The notes under the pieces: model-generated
Told to the model about the DNA's origin: nothing
The model's database searches: none
The model's input: the letters and a program-made list of their open reading frames with translations, nothing else
Part shown: positions 17,247 to 30,438 of the stretch, in pieces
Layout of the letters: each line of letters starts with the position of its first letter
Position numbering within the stretch: the stretch's first letter is position 1
Translations under genes and position numbers: made by a program
DNA from: Cognatilysobacter bugurensis
GTDB taxonomy: Bacteria; Pseudomonadota; Gammaproteobacteria; Xanthomonadales; Xanthomonadaceae
Direction of reading: 5' to 3'
Assembly (NCBI RefSeq): GCF_014652095.1
Contig: NZ_BMYD01000002.1
Span: 124,001-188,000 of the forward strand
DNA length: 64,000 nucleotides

Positions 17247-17948
17247 TCAGTTCGGCGACCGAGCCTCGTGGTCCCCATCCGCCGCGTCACCGCTCTCGAG
17301 CGTTCGTAGGCTCTCGAGCTCGACCGCCGCGGCCGTGAGCCCTGGGCCCGCCATGCGCGTCCTGAGGCGAGCGTGCAGCGCGGGTCGCGTACGCGCCCAG
17401 CGGTCGAAGGCCCAGGTGGCCGCGAGCCCCGCGACGCCGCCGCCGATCATCCACGGCAGCGCCGGCGCGACGCGGGCGATGAAGTCGACGCCGAGCCAGG
17501 CGAAGACGACGGCCGCGAACGGAATCCACATCAGCCACCAGGCGAGCCCGACGGCGGTGCTGCCGGCGACGTACAGCGTCTGCAGCCGAAGCAGCCGGGT
17601 CTGCAGCGCGACGACCGGCGCGTCGTACTCGAGCCTCGACAGCCGGCCGAGCGTGAGCCCGCCGAGCAGGATCGTCGCCACGCCGTAGGCATGCACGATC
17701 AGGCCGCAAGCGAACACGTGCGCCAGCTCGCGGTACGTCGTCCACACCGGCACGGCCATCAGCACGAGGCCCAGGCCCAGCAGCATCTGCGTGACCTGTC
17801 CCCATGCCAGCGGACGCAGCCGGTGCCGCAGCGCCTGCACCGAGCTCCTGCGCGCCTGCTGCAGCAGCTGGGCGTCGTGCCGGTCCACCCGGCGGTCCAG
17901 CACCTGCCACGCGGCGTGGAGGCGGTCGAGATCGATCGAAGGGTTCAT
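17247..17948 (-). CDS. Membrane protein downstream of the ECF sigma factor, possible regulator of it
   Basis: A 233-residue protein: a soluble N-terminal part (1-45, helical, with His and Arg), then about four membrane helices (near 53-70, 80-100, 125-160, 165-180) and an Arg-rich cytoplasmic C-terminus (185-233). It starts 14 bp after the sigma factor gene, so both are made from one transcript. By analogy with many ECF pairs it may act as anti-sigma factor, but it has no ZAS-type HxxxCxxC motif, so this is inference. Ribosome site GGAG upstream of ATG 17948. Confidence 0.68.
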   Translation of the reverse strand: MNPSIDLDRLHAAWQVLDRRVDRHDAQLLQQARRSSVQALRHRLRPLAWGQVTQMLLGLGLVLMAVPVWTTYRELAHVFACGLIVHAYGVATILLGGLTLGRLSRLEYDAPVVALQTRLLRLQTLYVAGSTAVGLAWWLMWIPFAAVVFAWLGVDFIARVAPALPWMIGGGVAGLAATWAFDRWARTRPALHARLRTRMAGPGLTAAAVELESLRTLESGDAADGDHEARSPN

Positions 17949-17962
17949 GCTGAGGCTCCAGG

Positions 17963-18481
17963 TCAGGACAGCTGCGCCGCGAGGCGCTGTCGGATGCGGC
18001 TGAGGCGGGTGGTCACGTTGGTCGGCGTGAGCCCGAGGATGTCGGCGATCTCTCCGCTGCTGCGTGCCTCGAGGTGCAGCAGCAGCAACGCACGGTCGGC
18101 CCGGTCGAGCCGCGCCATCGCCTGCGACAGCAGCACCAGCGCCTGCGTGTCTTCGGGCCCCGCCGTCGTGTCGACGGCCCGCTCGAGGTCGGCGTCGCCC
18201 GTGTCCGGGAAGTGGCGCCCTTTCGTGGTTTCGGCCCGCGCGAACGCCATGCCGGTGTTGAGCGCCACCCGGTACATCCAGGTGGTGAACGGCCGGCTGC
18301 GGTCGTAGCGCGCAAACGCGCTCCACAACTGCGTCGCGATTTCCTGCGCGAGATCCGCGCGGTCCGCTTCGGTCCACGCGTAGCTCGCGGCAACCTTGAA
18401 GACGATCTTGCGATGCTCGTGCAGCAGCGCCGCAAACTCGGTTGCCGCGTTTGCGGGCGCGAAGGTCAAATCAGGGTGCAT
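17963..18481 (-). CDS. ECF-type RNA polymerase sigma factor
   Basis: A 172-residue sigma-70 family factor. Region 2 is seen at about 15-80 (FAALLHEHRKIVFKVAASYAWTEADRADLAQEI... FTTWMYRVALN) and region 4 at about 115-170 (LDRADRALLLLHLEARSSGEIADILGLTPTNVTTRLSRIRQRL, with the helix-turn-helix). No region 1.1 or 3, as in ECF factors. It directs polymerase to an unknown stress or envelope regulon. The start at 18481 gives the family N-terminus; no strong ribosome site is seen. The membrane protein follows 14 bp downstream and is a likely partner. Confidence 0.9.
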   Translation of the reverse strand: MHPDLTFAPANAATEFAALLHEHRKIVFKVAASYAWTEADRADLAQEIATQLWSAFARYDRSRPFTTWMYRVALNTGMAFARAETTKGRHFPDTGDADLERAVDTTAGPEDTQALVLLSQAMARLDRADRALLLLHLEARSSGEIADILGLTPTNVTTRLSRIRQRLAAQLS

Positions 18482-18781
18482 GCCGGTCGCCGGGCGGGTG
18501 TCGAAACCATGATTAGCGGCGCGGGCGGGTTTGTCACAGTGAGCCGGTCGAGGCCGACGTGTGACCACTGGGCGCGAGTGGCCACCCACGGCGACCGCGC
18601 TGCGCCGGCATGTGTGACGCCGCACCGCCCATCCACTCAAGACGCGCGGCGCGCGGTCGTTATCGGGGCCAGCGGGCGGCTTTCTGTTGCATCACAGGCC
18701 GTGAAGCGCGAGTGGGCCGCGTGCGTTTTTAACCCTCACACCCGCGGGGTAACCTGCATTCCGCGCAAACGGGGTATCGAC
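18482..18781. other. Divergent intergenic region, 300 bp
   Basis: Between the ECF sigma gene and the DUF3068 gene. The GGGG at about 18770 is the ribosome site of the latter. I looked for an autoregulated ECF promoter (AAC-type -35) upstream of the sigma gene but found no convincing pair. Confidence 0.35.
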
Positions 18782-19626
18782 GTGTCTCGAACCGACTGCA
18801 GGCCACTGGGCATTTTGCTGCTGCTCTGCGCCGCGCTCTGGCTCCTGCTGGGCGCGCCGCTGGCGTCGCGCCTGCCGGACGACTACCAGACGGCGCTGTA
18901 CTTCGATTCGGTCGCCCGTGCGCGTGAAGCGCCGACCGACGACTGGAAGCGCATCGTGCTCATCGGCCGGCGCCTGGACACGACGCTGCTCAGCACGGCA
19001 AAGCGCAGCGTGATCCAGTCCGACGCGTACTGGGCGTTGCCCGGGGGCGAGTTGTACTTCGAGAATGCGGGCGTCTACGCGGTCGACCGCGTGACCCGGC
19101 AGAACATGCCCGGACTCGGTGATGTCGAGCGCACCGGCCAATTTTTATTCCCGCCGGGCATGGACCGCGGGCCCCACGTGCTGTGGGACTCACAGCTTGC
19201 TGGGCCTCGCGCGATGAAATTTGCCGGGGTCGACGAGGTCGACGACGTGCCGGTCCACCGGTTCACGTTTCAGGTCCAGGGGCTGGACGAGACCCTCGGG
19301 TACGGCCACCTGCCGGACGTTCCCGAGCGCTACCGCGCATTGACCGACAGTGACGGCGTGCTGCTCATCGAGCCCGCGAGCGGCGTGCTCGTCGATTACA
19401 TCGAGCGCGGTCGCAGCTCGTTCACCAAGCCCGACGGGACGGTGATCGCACCGTTCTTCGTGTGGAACGCCCACTTCACCGAAGAAACGCGCCGGAGCCA
19501 GCTCAAGCGCGCCGAGCAGGTGAGCCGCCGTCTATGGCTGCTGCAGACGCTCGTGCCGCTGCTGCTTGCCGGGGCCGGGGTGGTGCTGTTGATCTTCGGG
19601 ATGCGCGCTGCGCGGAGGAACGCCTG

Positions 19627-19627
<1 letters not shown>
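18782..19627 (+). CDS. DUF3068 (PorA-like) membrane-anchored protein
   Basis: A 281-residue protein with a membrane helix at each end (about 8-27 and 253-274) and a large extracytoplasmic domain between. The domain pattern, with VYAVDRVTR, FLFPPGMDRGPHVLWDS, VDDVPVHRFTFQ and LLIEPASGVLVDYIERG, matches DUF3068, known as PorA family porin in actinobacteria; porin function should not be assumed here. Starts with GTG at 18782 (GGGG upstream). Its TGA overlaps the ATG of the following hybrid kinase by one base, so the two are translationally coupled; it may feed a periplasmic signal into the kinase (inference). Confidence 0.72.
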
Positions 19628-23526
<3,899 letters not shown>

Positions 23527-23558
23527 TCGACTGTGTTTTCCAGAGAAGTAGGTAATCG

Positions 23559-24455
23559 ATGAAAATCCTGGTGGCCGAAGACGACGCGACCTCGCGGCTG
23601 GTCCTCGGCGCGACCTTGCGTTCGCTCGGCCATGACGTCACCGCCGTTGAGGACGGCGCGGCTGCACTCGAGGCCTGGCGCCGCGATGAGTACGGTCTGG
23701 TGATCTCCGACTGGCTCATGCCGCTGCTCGACGGCCCTGGCCTGTGCCGCCACATCCGCGCCGAGCACCGCCCTCACTACACCTACGTCGTGCTGCTCAC
23801 CTCGCTGGAAGGCAAGGGCAATTACCTGTCGGGCATCGAGGCCGGGGCCGACGACTTCGTCACCAAGCCGCTCGATCGCGACGTGCTCGCGGCCCGGTTG
23901 TCGGTCGCCGAGCGCATCATCGGCCTGCACGAGGCGCTGCGCGTCGAGGCCACGCGAGACCGTCTGACCGGGCTCCTGAACCGCGGCGCGATTCTCGATG
24001 CGCTGCAGCGCGAGCTGCTGCGCGCGGCGCGCGAGGGCGGCCCAACCGCGACGATGCTGCTCGACGTCGATCACTTCAAACACGTCAACGACACGTACGG
24101 CCACCTGGTCGGCGACATCGTGCTTCGCGAGATCGCGCAGCGCCTGCAGCTCACGCTGCGGCCGTACGACCGCGTCGGGCGGTTCGGCGGCGAGGAGTTC
24201 ATCGTGCTCATCACCGACGGTGACGCCGATCAATCGGCCCTCATCGCCGAGCGCATCCGCACGGCCGTGGCGGCCGAGCCGGTCGACGTGCCGGGCGGTG
24301 AGTCGGTGTCGGTGACGGTCAGCATCGGCATCGCGATCGGGCAGAGCGCAGCGGACGCTGCCGACGGCCTGCTCGCCGCGGCCGACATCGCGCTGTACCG
24401 CGCCAAGGCGAACGGCCGTGACCGCGTGGAAGTGGAGCCGATGCCGGCGTCGTGA
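23559..24455 (+). CDS. Response-regulator diguanylate cyclase (REC-GGDEF)
   Basis: A 298-residue cytosolic enzyme making cyclic di-GMP. Receiver domain 1-120 with phospho-acceptor D51 (LVISDWLMPLLDG) and K103; GGDEF domain about 128-295 with active-site GGEEF at 210-214. The inhibitory I-site RPYD (201-204) stands exactly five residues before it, so product inhibition is expected. It starts 32 bp after the hybrid kinase gene and is the natural target of that phosphorelay. Architecture resembles PleD/WspR-type cyclases. Confidence 0.93.
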   Translation: MKILVAEDDATSRLVLGATLRSLGHDVTAVEDGAAALEAWRRDEYGLVISDWLMPLLDGPGLCRHIRAEHRPHYTYVVLLTSLEGKGNYLSGIEAGADDFVTKPLDRDVLAARLSVAERIIGLHEALRVEATRDRLTGLLNRGAILDALQRELLRAAREGGPTATMLLDVDHFKHVNDTYGHLVGDIVLREIAQRLQLTLRPYDRVGRFGGEEFIVLITDGDADQSALIAERIRTAVAAEPVDVPGGESVSVTVSIGIAIGQSAADAADGLLAAADIALYRAKANGRDRVEVEPMPAS

Positions 24456-24575
24456 ACGGGGGTTGATCTCGCGGTTGACGTGCCGCCGCGATCGCAGAGC
24501 GTCGGCGTGCTGCGTGCCGCCCGTAGTGCCCCGCAATTGAAGCCCGCGGCGCTTGCGCGCCCGCGCGGGCAGGCG

Positions 24576-25718
24576 TTATCCGGTCGGCAGCTCGCCCTGC
24601 ACGTGTCGCGGAATGTCGAGCGACAGGCGCACGCGCCCGTCTTCGCTGCGGGCCGACGTCGTGCCGCGGTGCGCGCGCACGAACTGATCGACGATGTACA
24701 GCCCGAGCCCAAGGCCGCTACTTGCATGCAGCACGCCTTTGAATGGCTCGAACAGGCGCGAGAGCAGGTCATCGTCGATGCGCCCGCGGTTGATGACCTC
24801 GACCGACAGACGGTCCGCCGCGCAGCCGTCGAGCAGCACCTGCACCTCGTCGCCACCGGCATGCTGGGCCGCATTGCCAACGAGGTTGCTGAGCACCTGT
24901 CCGAGCCGATCGGGATCGAATGTACCGCCTAGATCGCCATTTTCGGCCACGTGGATCGCCTGCTCCGGATGTGCCTGGCGCACCTCGTCGATGACCTGCC
25001 GCGCGACTGCGCCGAGGTCGGCCGGTCGCGGCTCGATGCGCATGACGCCCGACCGGATCCGCGTGAAGTCCAGCAGCTGATCGATCATGCGGCTCATGCG
25101 CCGCGTGCTGCGCTGGATGCGCTGGCCGATCACGTGTGACCGCGACTCGCCGGGCAGGCGCACCAGCGCGTCTCCGCACAGCGACACCGCGGACAACGGG
25201 GTGCGCAGGTCGTGCGTGATCACCGCGAGCATCGTCTCGTTGAGCGACAGCACCTGCTCCAACCGCTCCGCGCGCAGGGCCAGCAACTGGCGCTGGCGGT
25301 GCAGCTGCACGAAGACCTGCACCTTGCCCTGGATGATCTGCGCCTCGATCGGCTTGTGCAGGAAGTCGACCGCGCCCGCGTCGTACCCGCGGAACGCATG
25401 CACTGCATTCCTCGGCGACGCGGTGAGGAAGATGATCGGGATGCCCGCTGTGCGCGGCGAGGCGCGCATGAGTTCGGCCAGTGCGAAGCCGCTCATCTCC
25501 GGCATGTGCACGTCGAGGATCGCCACCGCCACCTCGTGCCGCAGCAGCAACTCGAGTGCCTCGGCGCCGGATGCGGCAGTGAGGATGTTGACCTGCTCGT
25601 CGCGCAGCACGGCCTCGAGGGCGAGCAGGTTCTGCGGGACGTCGTCGACGATCAGCACGTTCGCAGGCGCGACGATTTCGGGCGCCACGCCCGCGCGATC
25701 TCTCCGATGCTCCATCAT
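24576..25718 (-). CDS. Receiver-histidine kinase (REC-HisKA-HATPase), soluble
   Basis: A 380-residue protein with receiver first (about 18-135, D69 in VAILDVHMPEMSG), a helical linker, HisKA with H169 in VITHDLRTPLSAV, and HATPase (about 240-375) with NLVGNAAQHA and SSGLGLGLYI. The D-box reads NRGRI instead of the usual DxGxG, which may alter nucleotide handling. No membrane helix, so input probably comes through phosphorylation of its receiver by another kinase. ATG 25718 overlaps the CheB stop as ATGA; it is the last gene of the CheR-CheB operon. Confidence 0.9.
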   Translation of the reverse strand: MMEHRRDRAGVAPEIVAPANVLIVDDVPQNLLALEAVLRDEQVNILTAASGAEALELLLRHEVAVAILDVHMPEMSGFALAELMRASPRTAGIPIIFLTASPRNAVHAFRGYDAGAVDFLHKPIEAQIIQGKVQVFVQLHRQRQLLALRAERLEQVLSLNETMLAVITHDLRTPLSAVSLCGDALVRLPGESRSHVIGQRIQRSTRRMSRMIDQLLDFTRIRSGVMRIEPRPADLGAVARQVIDEVRQAHPEQAIHVAENGDLGGTFDPDRLGQVLSNLVGNAAQHAGGDEVQVLLDGCAADRLSVEVINRGRIDDDLLSRLFEPFKGVLHASSGLGLGLYIVDQFVRAHRGTTSARSEDGRVRLSLDIPRHVQGELPTG

Positions 25719-26293
25719 GTCAGCGCTGCCAGTTGCCGGGCCATTTGCCCGAGGGTCAAAACCGCATCGGCCCCTGCGTGGGCCAGTGCCGAGGCCGGCA
25801 TCAGCGCAACGTCAGCGTCTTCCGGGTCCTGAACCCATGCGACGCCGCCGACGCGGCGCACCGCCGCAACCCCGTGGCTTCCGTCGCTGCTCGCGCCCGT
25901 CAGCAGCAGCGCCAGAACGCCGCCGCCGAACACGTGCGCCGCCGATTCGAACAGCACATCGATCGACGGGCGCGAAAACAGGACCGGTTCGTCCACCGAC
26001 AGCGCCACGCTGTCGCGGTCCTCGACCAGCAGATGGTAGTCCGGTGGCGCCACGTACACATGGCCCGGTGCCAGCCGCTGCTTGTCCGCAGCTTCGCACA
26101 CCGGCACGGCGCCGCCGCGGCCCAGCACCTGCGCCAACTGGCTGGGTCGGTCGCGCGGCAGGTGCAGCACGATGAGCACGGGCGCCGGAAACGTCGCGGG
26201 CAGCGCGCTGATCAACTGCCGCAGCGCGGTCACGCCGCCTGCCGACGCGCCGATGACGACGAGCTGCGGCTGGACCGGGCGCGACGCCGTCAT
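25715..26293 (-). CDS. CheB-type methylesterase without receiver domain
   Basis: A 192-residue catalytic domain of CheB, which removes methyl groups from glutamate residues and deamidates glutamine in receptor-like proteins. The triad is visible: S17 in GASAGG, H44 in VLHLPRDRP, D137 in GASSDGS. The N-terminal receiver of chemotaxis CheB is missing, so activity cannot be controlled by direct phosphorylation. It overlaps CheR upstream (ATGA) and the REC-kinase downstream (ATGA). No methyl-accepting receptor is encoded in the window. Confidence 0.9.
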   Translation of the reverse strand: MTASRPVQPQLVVIGASAGGVTALRQLISALPATFPAPVLIVLHLPRDRPSQLAQVLGRGGAVPVCEAADKQRLAPGHVYVAPPDYHLLVEDRDSVALSVDEPVLFSRPSIDVLFESAAHVFGGGVLALLLTGASSDGSHGVAAVRRVGGVAWVQDPEDADVALMPASALAHAGADAVLTLGQMARQLAALT

Positions 26294-27114
26294 GGCCGCT
26301 TCCGGTAGATGCGCTGCGCGGGGTCGCAGGTCTCGAACGCGGACGCGTGCGCGCCGAACTGCAGGGACTCGCGGCCGCCCAGGCCCAGAAAGCCGCGGTG
26401 CACGAGCGAATCCTTGAACAGCCCCACGGCGCGGTCCTGCAGCTCGCGGCTGAAGTAGATCAGCACGTTGCGGCAGGACACGAACTGCACCTCGGAGAAC
26501 ACCGCATCGGTCGCGAGACTGTGGTCGGCGAACACCATGTGCCGCCGCAGGCTGCGGTCGAATGTCGCGCCGGAGTACGCACTCGTGTAGTAGTCCGACA
26601 GCGACGCGCGCCCGCCGGCCGCGAGGTAGTTCGCGCTGAAGCCCGCCACGCGGGTGACGTCGTACGTGCCGGCCTCGGCCTTGCGCAGCGCCTCGGGGTT
26701 GATGTCGGTGGCGTAGATCAGCGAGCGCTCGAGCAGGCCCGCCTCGCGCAGCAAGATCGCGAGCGACCACACTTCCTCGCCGGCGCTGCAGCCGGCCACC
26801 CAGAGCTTGATCGACGGAAACGTCGCGAGGAACGGAAAGACCGTCTCCTGCAGGCTCGTGAAATAGCCCGGGTCGCGGAACATTTCCGACACCTGCACCG
26901 TCAGGTAGCGCATCGCCTGCGCGAACGTGTCCGGTTCGTGCAGAAGCCGATGCTGCAGGTCGCTCACGCGCTCGCAATCGAAATGCGCCATCGCCTGCTG
27001 CACGCGCCGGCGCACCGACGACATCGCGTAGCCCCGGAAATCCTGCTGGTAGCGCCGGTAGATCGCCTCGAGCAGCAGCTTGAGCTCGAGATCGAAGAGG
27101 GCCTCGTCCCGCAT
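26290..27114 (-). CDS. CheR-type protein-glutamate methyltransferase
   Basis: A 274-residue SAM-dependent methyltransferase that methylates glutamates. N-terminal helical domain (about 5-75), then SAM-binding domain with LWVAGCSAGEEVWSLAI (about 103-120), YATDINPEAL (about 135-145) and CRNVLIYFSRELQ (about 215-227). Start is ATG 27114, with its A shared with the stop of the upstream kinase (TGATG); GTG 27117 with a four-base overlap is equally possible. It is followed by CheB with overlap, so methylation and demethylation are produced together. Confidence 0.9.
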   Translation of the reverse strand: MRDEALFDLELKLLLEAIYRRYQQDFRGYAMSSVRRRVQQAMAHFDCERVSDLQHRLLHEPDTFAQAMRYLTVQVSEMFRDPGYFTSLQETVFPFLATFPSIKLWVAGCSAGEEVWSLAILLREAGLLERSLIYATDINPEALRKAEAGTYDVTRVAGFSANYLAAGGRASLSDYYTSAYSGATFDRSLRRHMVFADHSLATDAVFSEVQFVSCRNVLIYFSRELQDRAVGLFKDSLVHRGFLGLGGRESLQFGAHASAFETCDPAQRIYRKRP

Positions 27115-30100
27115 CACCGGCGCGACGACCAGACGCGGCAGAGCGAGACGAGCTTGTCCACGTCGACGGGCTTGGCGATGTAATCGCTGGCACCGGCTTC
27201 CAGGCAGCGCGCGCGGTCATCGCTCATCGCCTTCGCGGTCAGCGCGATGATCGGCAGGTCCTTGAAGCGGCCGTCCGCGCGGATGCGGCGCATCGCTTCC
27301 AGCCCGTCCATCTCCGGCATCATGATGTCCATCAGCACCAGGTCCGGCGCCTTGGCCTGCACCGCATCGAGCGCCTCGCGGCCGTTGCGTGCGATTTCGA
27401 GCCGGACGCCGAGCGGCTCGAGGATGCTCGAGAGCGCGAAGATGTTGCGCACGTCGTCCTCGGCCAACAGCACGGTGCGGCCGTCGAGCACCTCGTCGCG
27501 GCGGCGGGCTTCTTCGAGCATGCGCTGCTGGTTCGACGGCAGCGACGCCTCCACGCTGTGCAGGAACAGCGTGACTTCGTCGAGCAGGCGCTCGGGCGAT
27601 CGCGCACCTTTGATGATGATGCTCTGCGAGTGGCGCCGCAGCCGCTGTTCTTCTTCGCGGGTCAACGAGCGTCCGGTGTAGACGATCACCGGTGGCGACG
27701 ACGCGCCCTTGCCGGACGAGATCATCGCGAGCAGGTCGTCGCCGGTGCCGTCGTCGAGGGAGAGGTCGGTCACCACGCAGTCGAACGGCGTGTCGCGCAG
27801 CGCCTGGCGCGCGGCTTCGATCGTGCCGGCGGTGACGATCTCCAGCCCGTCCCGGCGCAGCAGCGCTTCGAGGTTCGCGCGCAGCGCGTCGTCGTCCTCG
27901 ACGATCAGCAGCCGTTGCAGCGTCTGCTGCGAGCGCGCTTCGAGCTCGCGGATCGCGGAGGCGAGCAGGTCGCGCGTGACGGGCTTGGTGACGTAACCGA
28001 CCGCGCCGAGTTCGAGCGCGAGCTGGTTGCGGTCCAGCGCCGAGACCATGTGCACCGGAATGTGGCGCGTGGCGGGGCTGCGCTTGAGCCGTTCGAGCAC
28101 CGTGAGGCCCGATGCGTCCGGCAGACCGATGTCGAGCAGGATGCCGCACGGCGAATGCTCGGCGATCAGCGCCATCGCCTCGTCGGCGTTCGTGGCGACA
28201 ATGCAGTCGAACTCCATCTCGCGCGCAATCACCACGAGCGCTTCGGCGAACGCCGGCTCGTCCTCGACGGCGAGGATCAGCCGGCCTGGACGCTGCAGGC
28301 TGTGGCGGTCGTCGGCGATGGCCGGCGCGGGAGGCGCAACGGCGCGCACCGGACGCGGCAGGGGCGGGGTCATCGGCGTGCGGGGCGGCTCGGCGGGCGC
28401 GACGGCGGCCGGCAATGCGACAGGTGCGTGGTGCACGTCGTGCACGAACGGGGTCATGTCCTGCGGCAGTTCGAGCGTGAAGCAGCTGCCTTCGCCGGGC
28501 GTGCTCTGCACCGTGATACGGCCGCCCATGCGCTGCGCAAGGTCGCGCGCGATGGCCAGGCCGAGGCCGGTGCCGCCGTAACGGCGGCTCGTGCTGCCGT
28601 CGGCCTGTCGGAACGCCTCGAAAATGAGCCCCAGCTGCCCCGGCGCAATACCGATGCCGGTGTCGCTCACGACGAACGCGACGCGGCGGTCGGGGCGCGA
28701 CTGCACGCTGAGGCTGACGCGGCCGGCGTCGGTGAACTTGATCGCGTTCGCGAGCAGGTTCGTGAGGATCTGCTGCAACCGCTGCCCGTCGCCGACGAGC
28801 TGGTCCGGCCCGTCTTCGATGCGGATGTCGAGCTCGAGGTTCTTCTGCCGCGCGAGCGGCGCGAACGTCTGGTCCAGCCGCTCGACAAGCGCGGGGACCT
28901 CGAGCGGCTCGGCCGCAAGTTCCACTTGCCCCGATTCGATCCGCGCAAGGTCGAGGATGTCGTTGATCAGCGTCAGCAGGTCGTTGTTCGACGCGTAGAT
29001 CGCATTCGCGAACCGCACCTGCTCGTCGGTCAGCGTGCCGGTCTTGTTGTCGGCGAGCAGCTTGGCGAGGATCAGCGCGCTGTTGAGTGGCGTACGCAGC
29101 TCGTGCGACATGTTCGCCAGGAACTCGGACTTGTACTGGCTCGCCGTCACCAGCTCGTTCGTGTTGCGGATGAGCTCGGCCTGCGTCTCGAGCAGCGCCT
29201 GGCGCTGGCTTTCGAGCTCGTGCGTGCGCTCCTCGAGCTGCACATTGCTCTGTTCGAGCTCGGCCTGCTGCACTTCGAGCGTGGCCTGCGATTGCTGCAG
29301 CGCGCGACTCTGCTCCTCGAGCTCCTCGTTCGCGACGCGCAGCTCTTCCTGCTGGGCCTGGAGTTCTTCGCTCTGCTGCTGGGTTTCTTCGAGCAACTCG
29401 TTGAGCTGCTGGCGCAGGATCGCGGTGCGCAGTGCGATGCCCACAGTCTCCGCGCTCGATTGCAGCAGTGCGTCGGTCTGCGCGTCCGCCACCGGCGGCG
29501 CCCCGATCCGGCCGAGTTCGAGGGCCCCGACGAGTTCGCCGTCGGCAGTCAGCGGCATCAGCAGCAGCTCAGCCGGCGCGCTTTCGCCGAGCGTGGACTG
29601 CAGGCGCAGGTGCGAGCCGTCGAGCGATGCGATCCGGTGCGGCGTCTTCAGGCGCGCGGCCTCGCCGAGCAGGCCCTGTCCCAGCGGCACGGTCACGGGC
29701 TGGCTGTCGGGGATCGCGATGCCCGCGATGAGGCCGAGCGTGTCGCCCTGCAGGCGGTACACGGCGCCCACCGGTGCGCCGAGCCGCTCGCCGAGCGTGC
29801 GCAGGGCCTGCATTGCGACGTGCTCGGCCGAAGGATCCCCCTGCAGCGCGGTGCGCAGCGCGTTCTGGCTCTCCTGCAGCCACAGCATCGCGCTGGCGGT
29901 CTCGCGGGTCTGCACGGCGCTGGCCACCACGACGGCCATCGTCCAGAACGAGACCAGGCCGATGCCGCGGTTTACGAGCACGAACTGCGTGCCCGCGCCG
30001 TCCGGTGAGAGCAACATGCCCACGCCGAGCAGCACGGTCGCCACCGCCGCCACGATGTACGGCACGCCGCGCTGACGCTGGAACAGCGTCGCGCCGACGG

Positions 30101-30224
30101 CAATGAAATACAGGCACCACTCGGCGTAGCCGAGCGGCGTCAGGGCATCGATGGTGACGGTAGCAAGAAGCAGGGTCGCCACCGAAGCCAGCACGGTGGC
30201 CGTCCGGGCCTTGGTCGAGCGCAT
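27114..30224 (-). CDS. Hybrid histidine kinase with membrane helices, GAF and three receivers
   Basis: A 1036-residue kinase. Four N-terminal helices (about 8-105) leave almost no periplasmic domain; then GAF (about 125-275), a long Glu/Gln-rich coiled coil (about 280-365), HisKA with H374 in [11 protein letters not shown], HATPase with [16 protein letters not shown] and GGTGLGLAI, a Pro/Ala-rich linker (about 610-650) and three receivers. The last receiver has D966 in [13 protein letters not shown]. Such kinases with CheR and CheB belong to non-chemotactic relays. The start at 30224 has GGGGGA at proper distance; another ATG stands two codons upstream. CheR follows with overlap. Confidence 0.91.
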   Translation of the reverse strand: MRSTKARTATVLASVATLLLATVTIDALTPLGYAEWCLYFIAVGATLFQRQRGVPYIVAAVATVLLGVGMLLSPDGAGTQFVLVNRGIGLVSFWTMAVVVASAVQTRETASAMLWLQESQNALRTALQGDPSAEHVAMQALRTLGERLGAPVGAVYRLQGDTLGLIAGIAIPDSQPVTVPLGQGLLGEAARLKTPHRIASLDGSHLRLQSTLGESAPAELLLMPLTADGELVGALELGRIGAPPVADAQTDALLQSSAETVGIALRTAILRQQLNELLEETQQQSEELQAQQEELRVANEELEEQSRALQQSQATLEVQQAELEQSNVQLEERTHELESQRQALLETQAELIRNTNELVTASQYKSEFLANMSHELRTPLNSALILAKLLADNKTGTLTDEQVRFANAIYASNNDLLTLINDILDLARIESGQVELAAEPLEVPALVERLDQTFAPLARQKNLELDIRIEDGPDQLVGDGQRLQQILTNLLANAIKFTDAGRVSLSVQSRPDRRVAFVVSDTGIGIAPGQLGLIFEAFRQADGSTSRRYGGTGLGLAIARDLAQRMGGRITVQSTPGEGSCFTLELPQDMTPFVHDVHHAPVALPAAVAPAEPPRTPMTPPLPRPVRAVAPPAPAIADDRHSLQRPGRLILAVEDEPAFAEALVVIAREMEFDCIVATNADEAMALIAEHSPCGILLDIGLPDASGLTVLERLKRSPATRHIPVHMVSALDRNQLALELGAVGYVTKPVTRDLLASAIRELEARSQQTLQRLLIVEDDDALRANLEALLRRDGLEIVTAGTIEAARQALRDTPFDCVVTDLSLDDGTGDDLLAMISSGKGASSPPVIVYTGRSLTREEEQRLRRHSQSIIIKGARSPERLLDEVTLFLHSVEASLPSNQQRMLEEARRRDEVLDGRTVLLAEDDVRNIFALSSILEPLGVRLEIARNGREALDAVQAKAPDLVLMDIMMPEMDGLEAMRRIRADGRFKDLPIIALTAKAMSDDRARCLEAGASDYIAKPVDVDKLVSLCRVWSSRR

Positions 30225-30438
30225 GGGCATCCCCCAGGTACAACCGCCCATTTTTGTGAGCGCGGCGTGAAGGTCGCGTCAGCGGGACATGGGATTACCG
30301 CGGGCGCTCACGGCGGCAGCCGGGTGCTGCGGCTGTCGCTCTGCAGGAAAACGCCTGATTCACGCGGACGCGCGCGCAAAGCGCCGGTCGAATCGTTCGT
30401 GTCCGGCCGGCCAGGCGTAACGCCGCGGCGGCGGTGTC
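30225..30438. other. Spacer of 214 bp upstream of the triple-receiver kinase gene
   Basis: It lies between the GGDEF-EAL gene and the kinase operon on the minus strand. No gene, terminator with T-run or clear promoter seen. The operon of kinase, CheR, CheB and REC-kinase may have its own promoter here. Confidence 0.35.

Noticed and set aside
18074-18781. Upstream extension of the DUF3068 gene
   Set aside because: It runs antisense through the ECF sigma gene and has no protein-like composition; GTG 18782 is followed at once by a membrane helix.
24576-27114. Chemotaxis operon
   Set aside because: CheR and CheB are there, but CheA, CheW, CheY alone, receptors and flagellar genes are absent; CheB has no receiver. 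A non-chemotactic relay fits better.
27558-30008. Long plus-strand open frame of more than 800 codons opposite the hybrid kinase
   Set aside because: Shadow of the kinase gene caused by high third-position GC; rich in Arg, Gln and Glu, no domain, no ribosome site. The same holds for the 802-codon frame at 30931-33339 and others.
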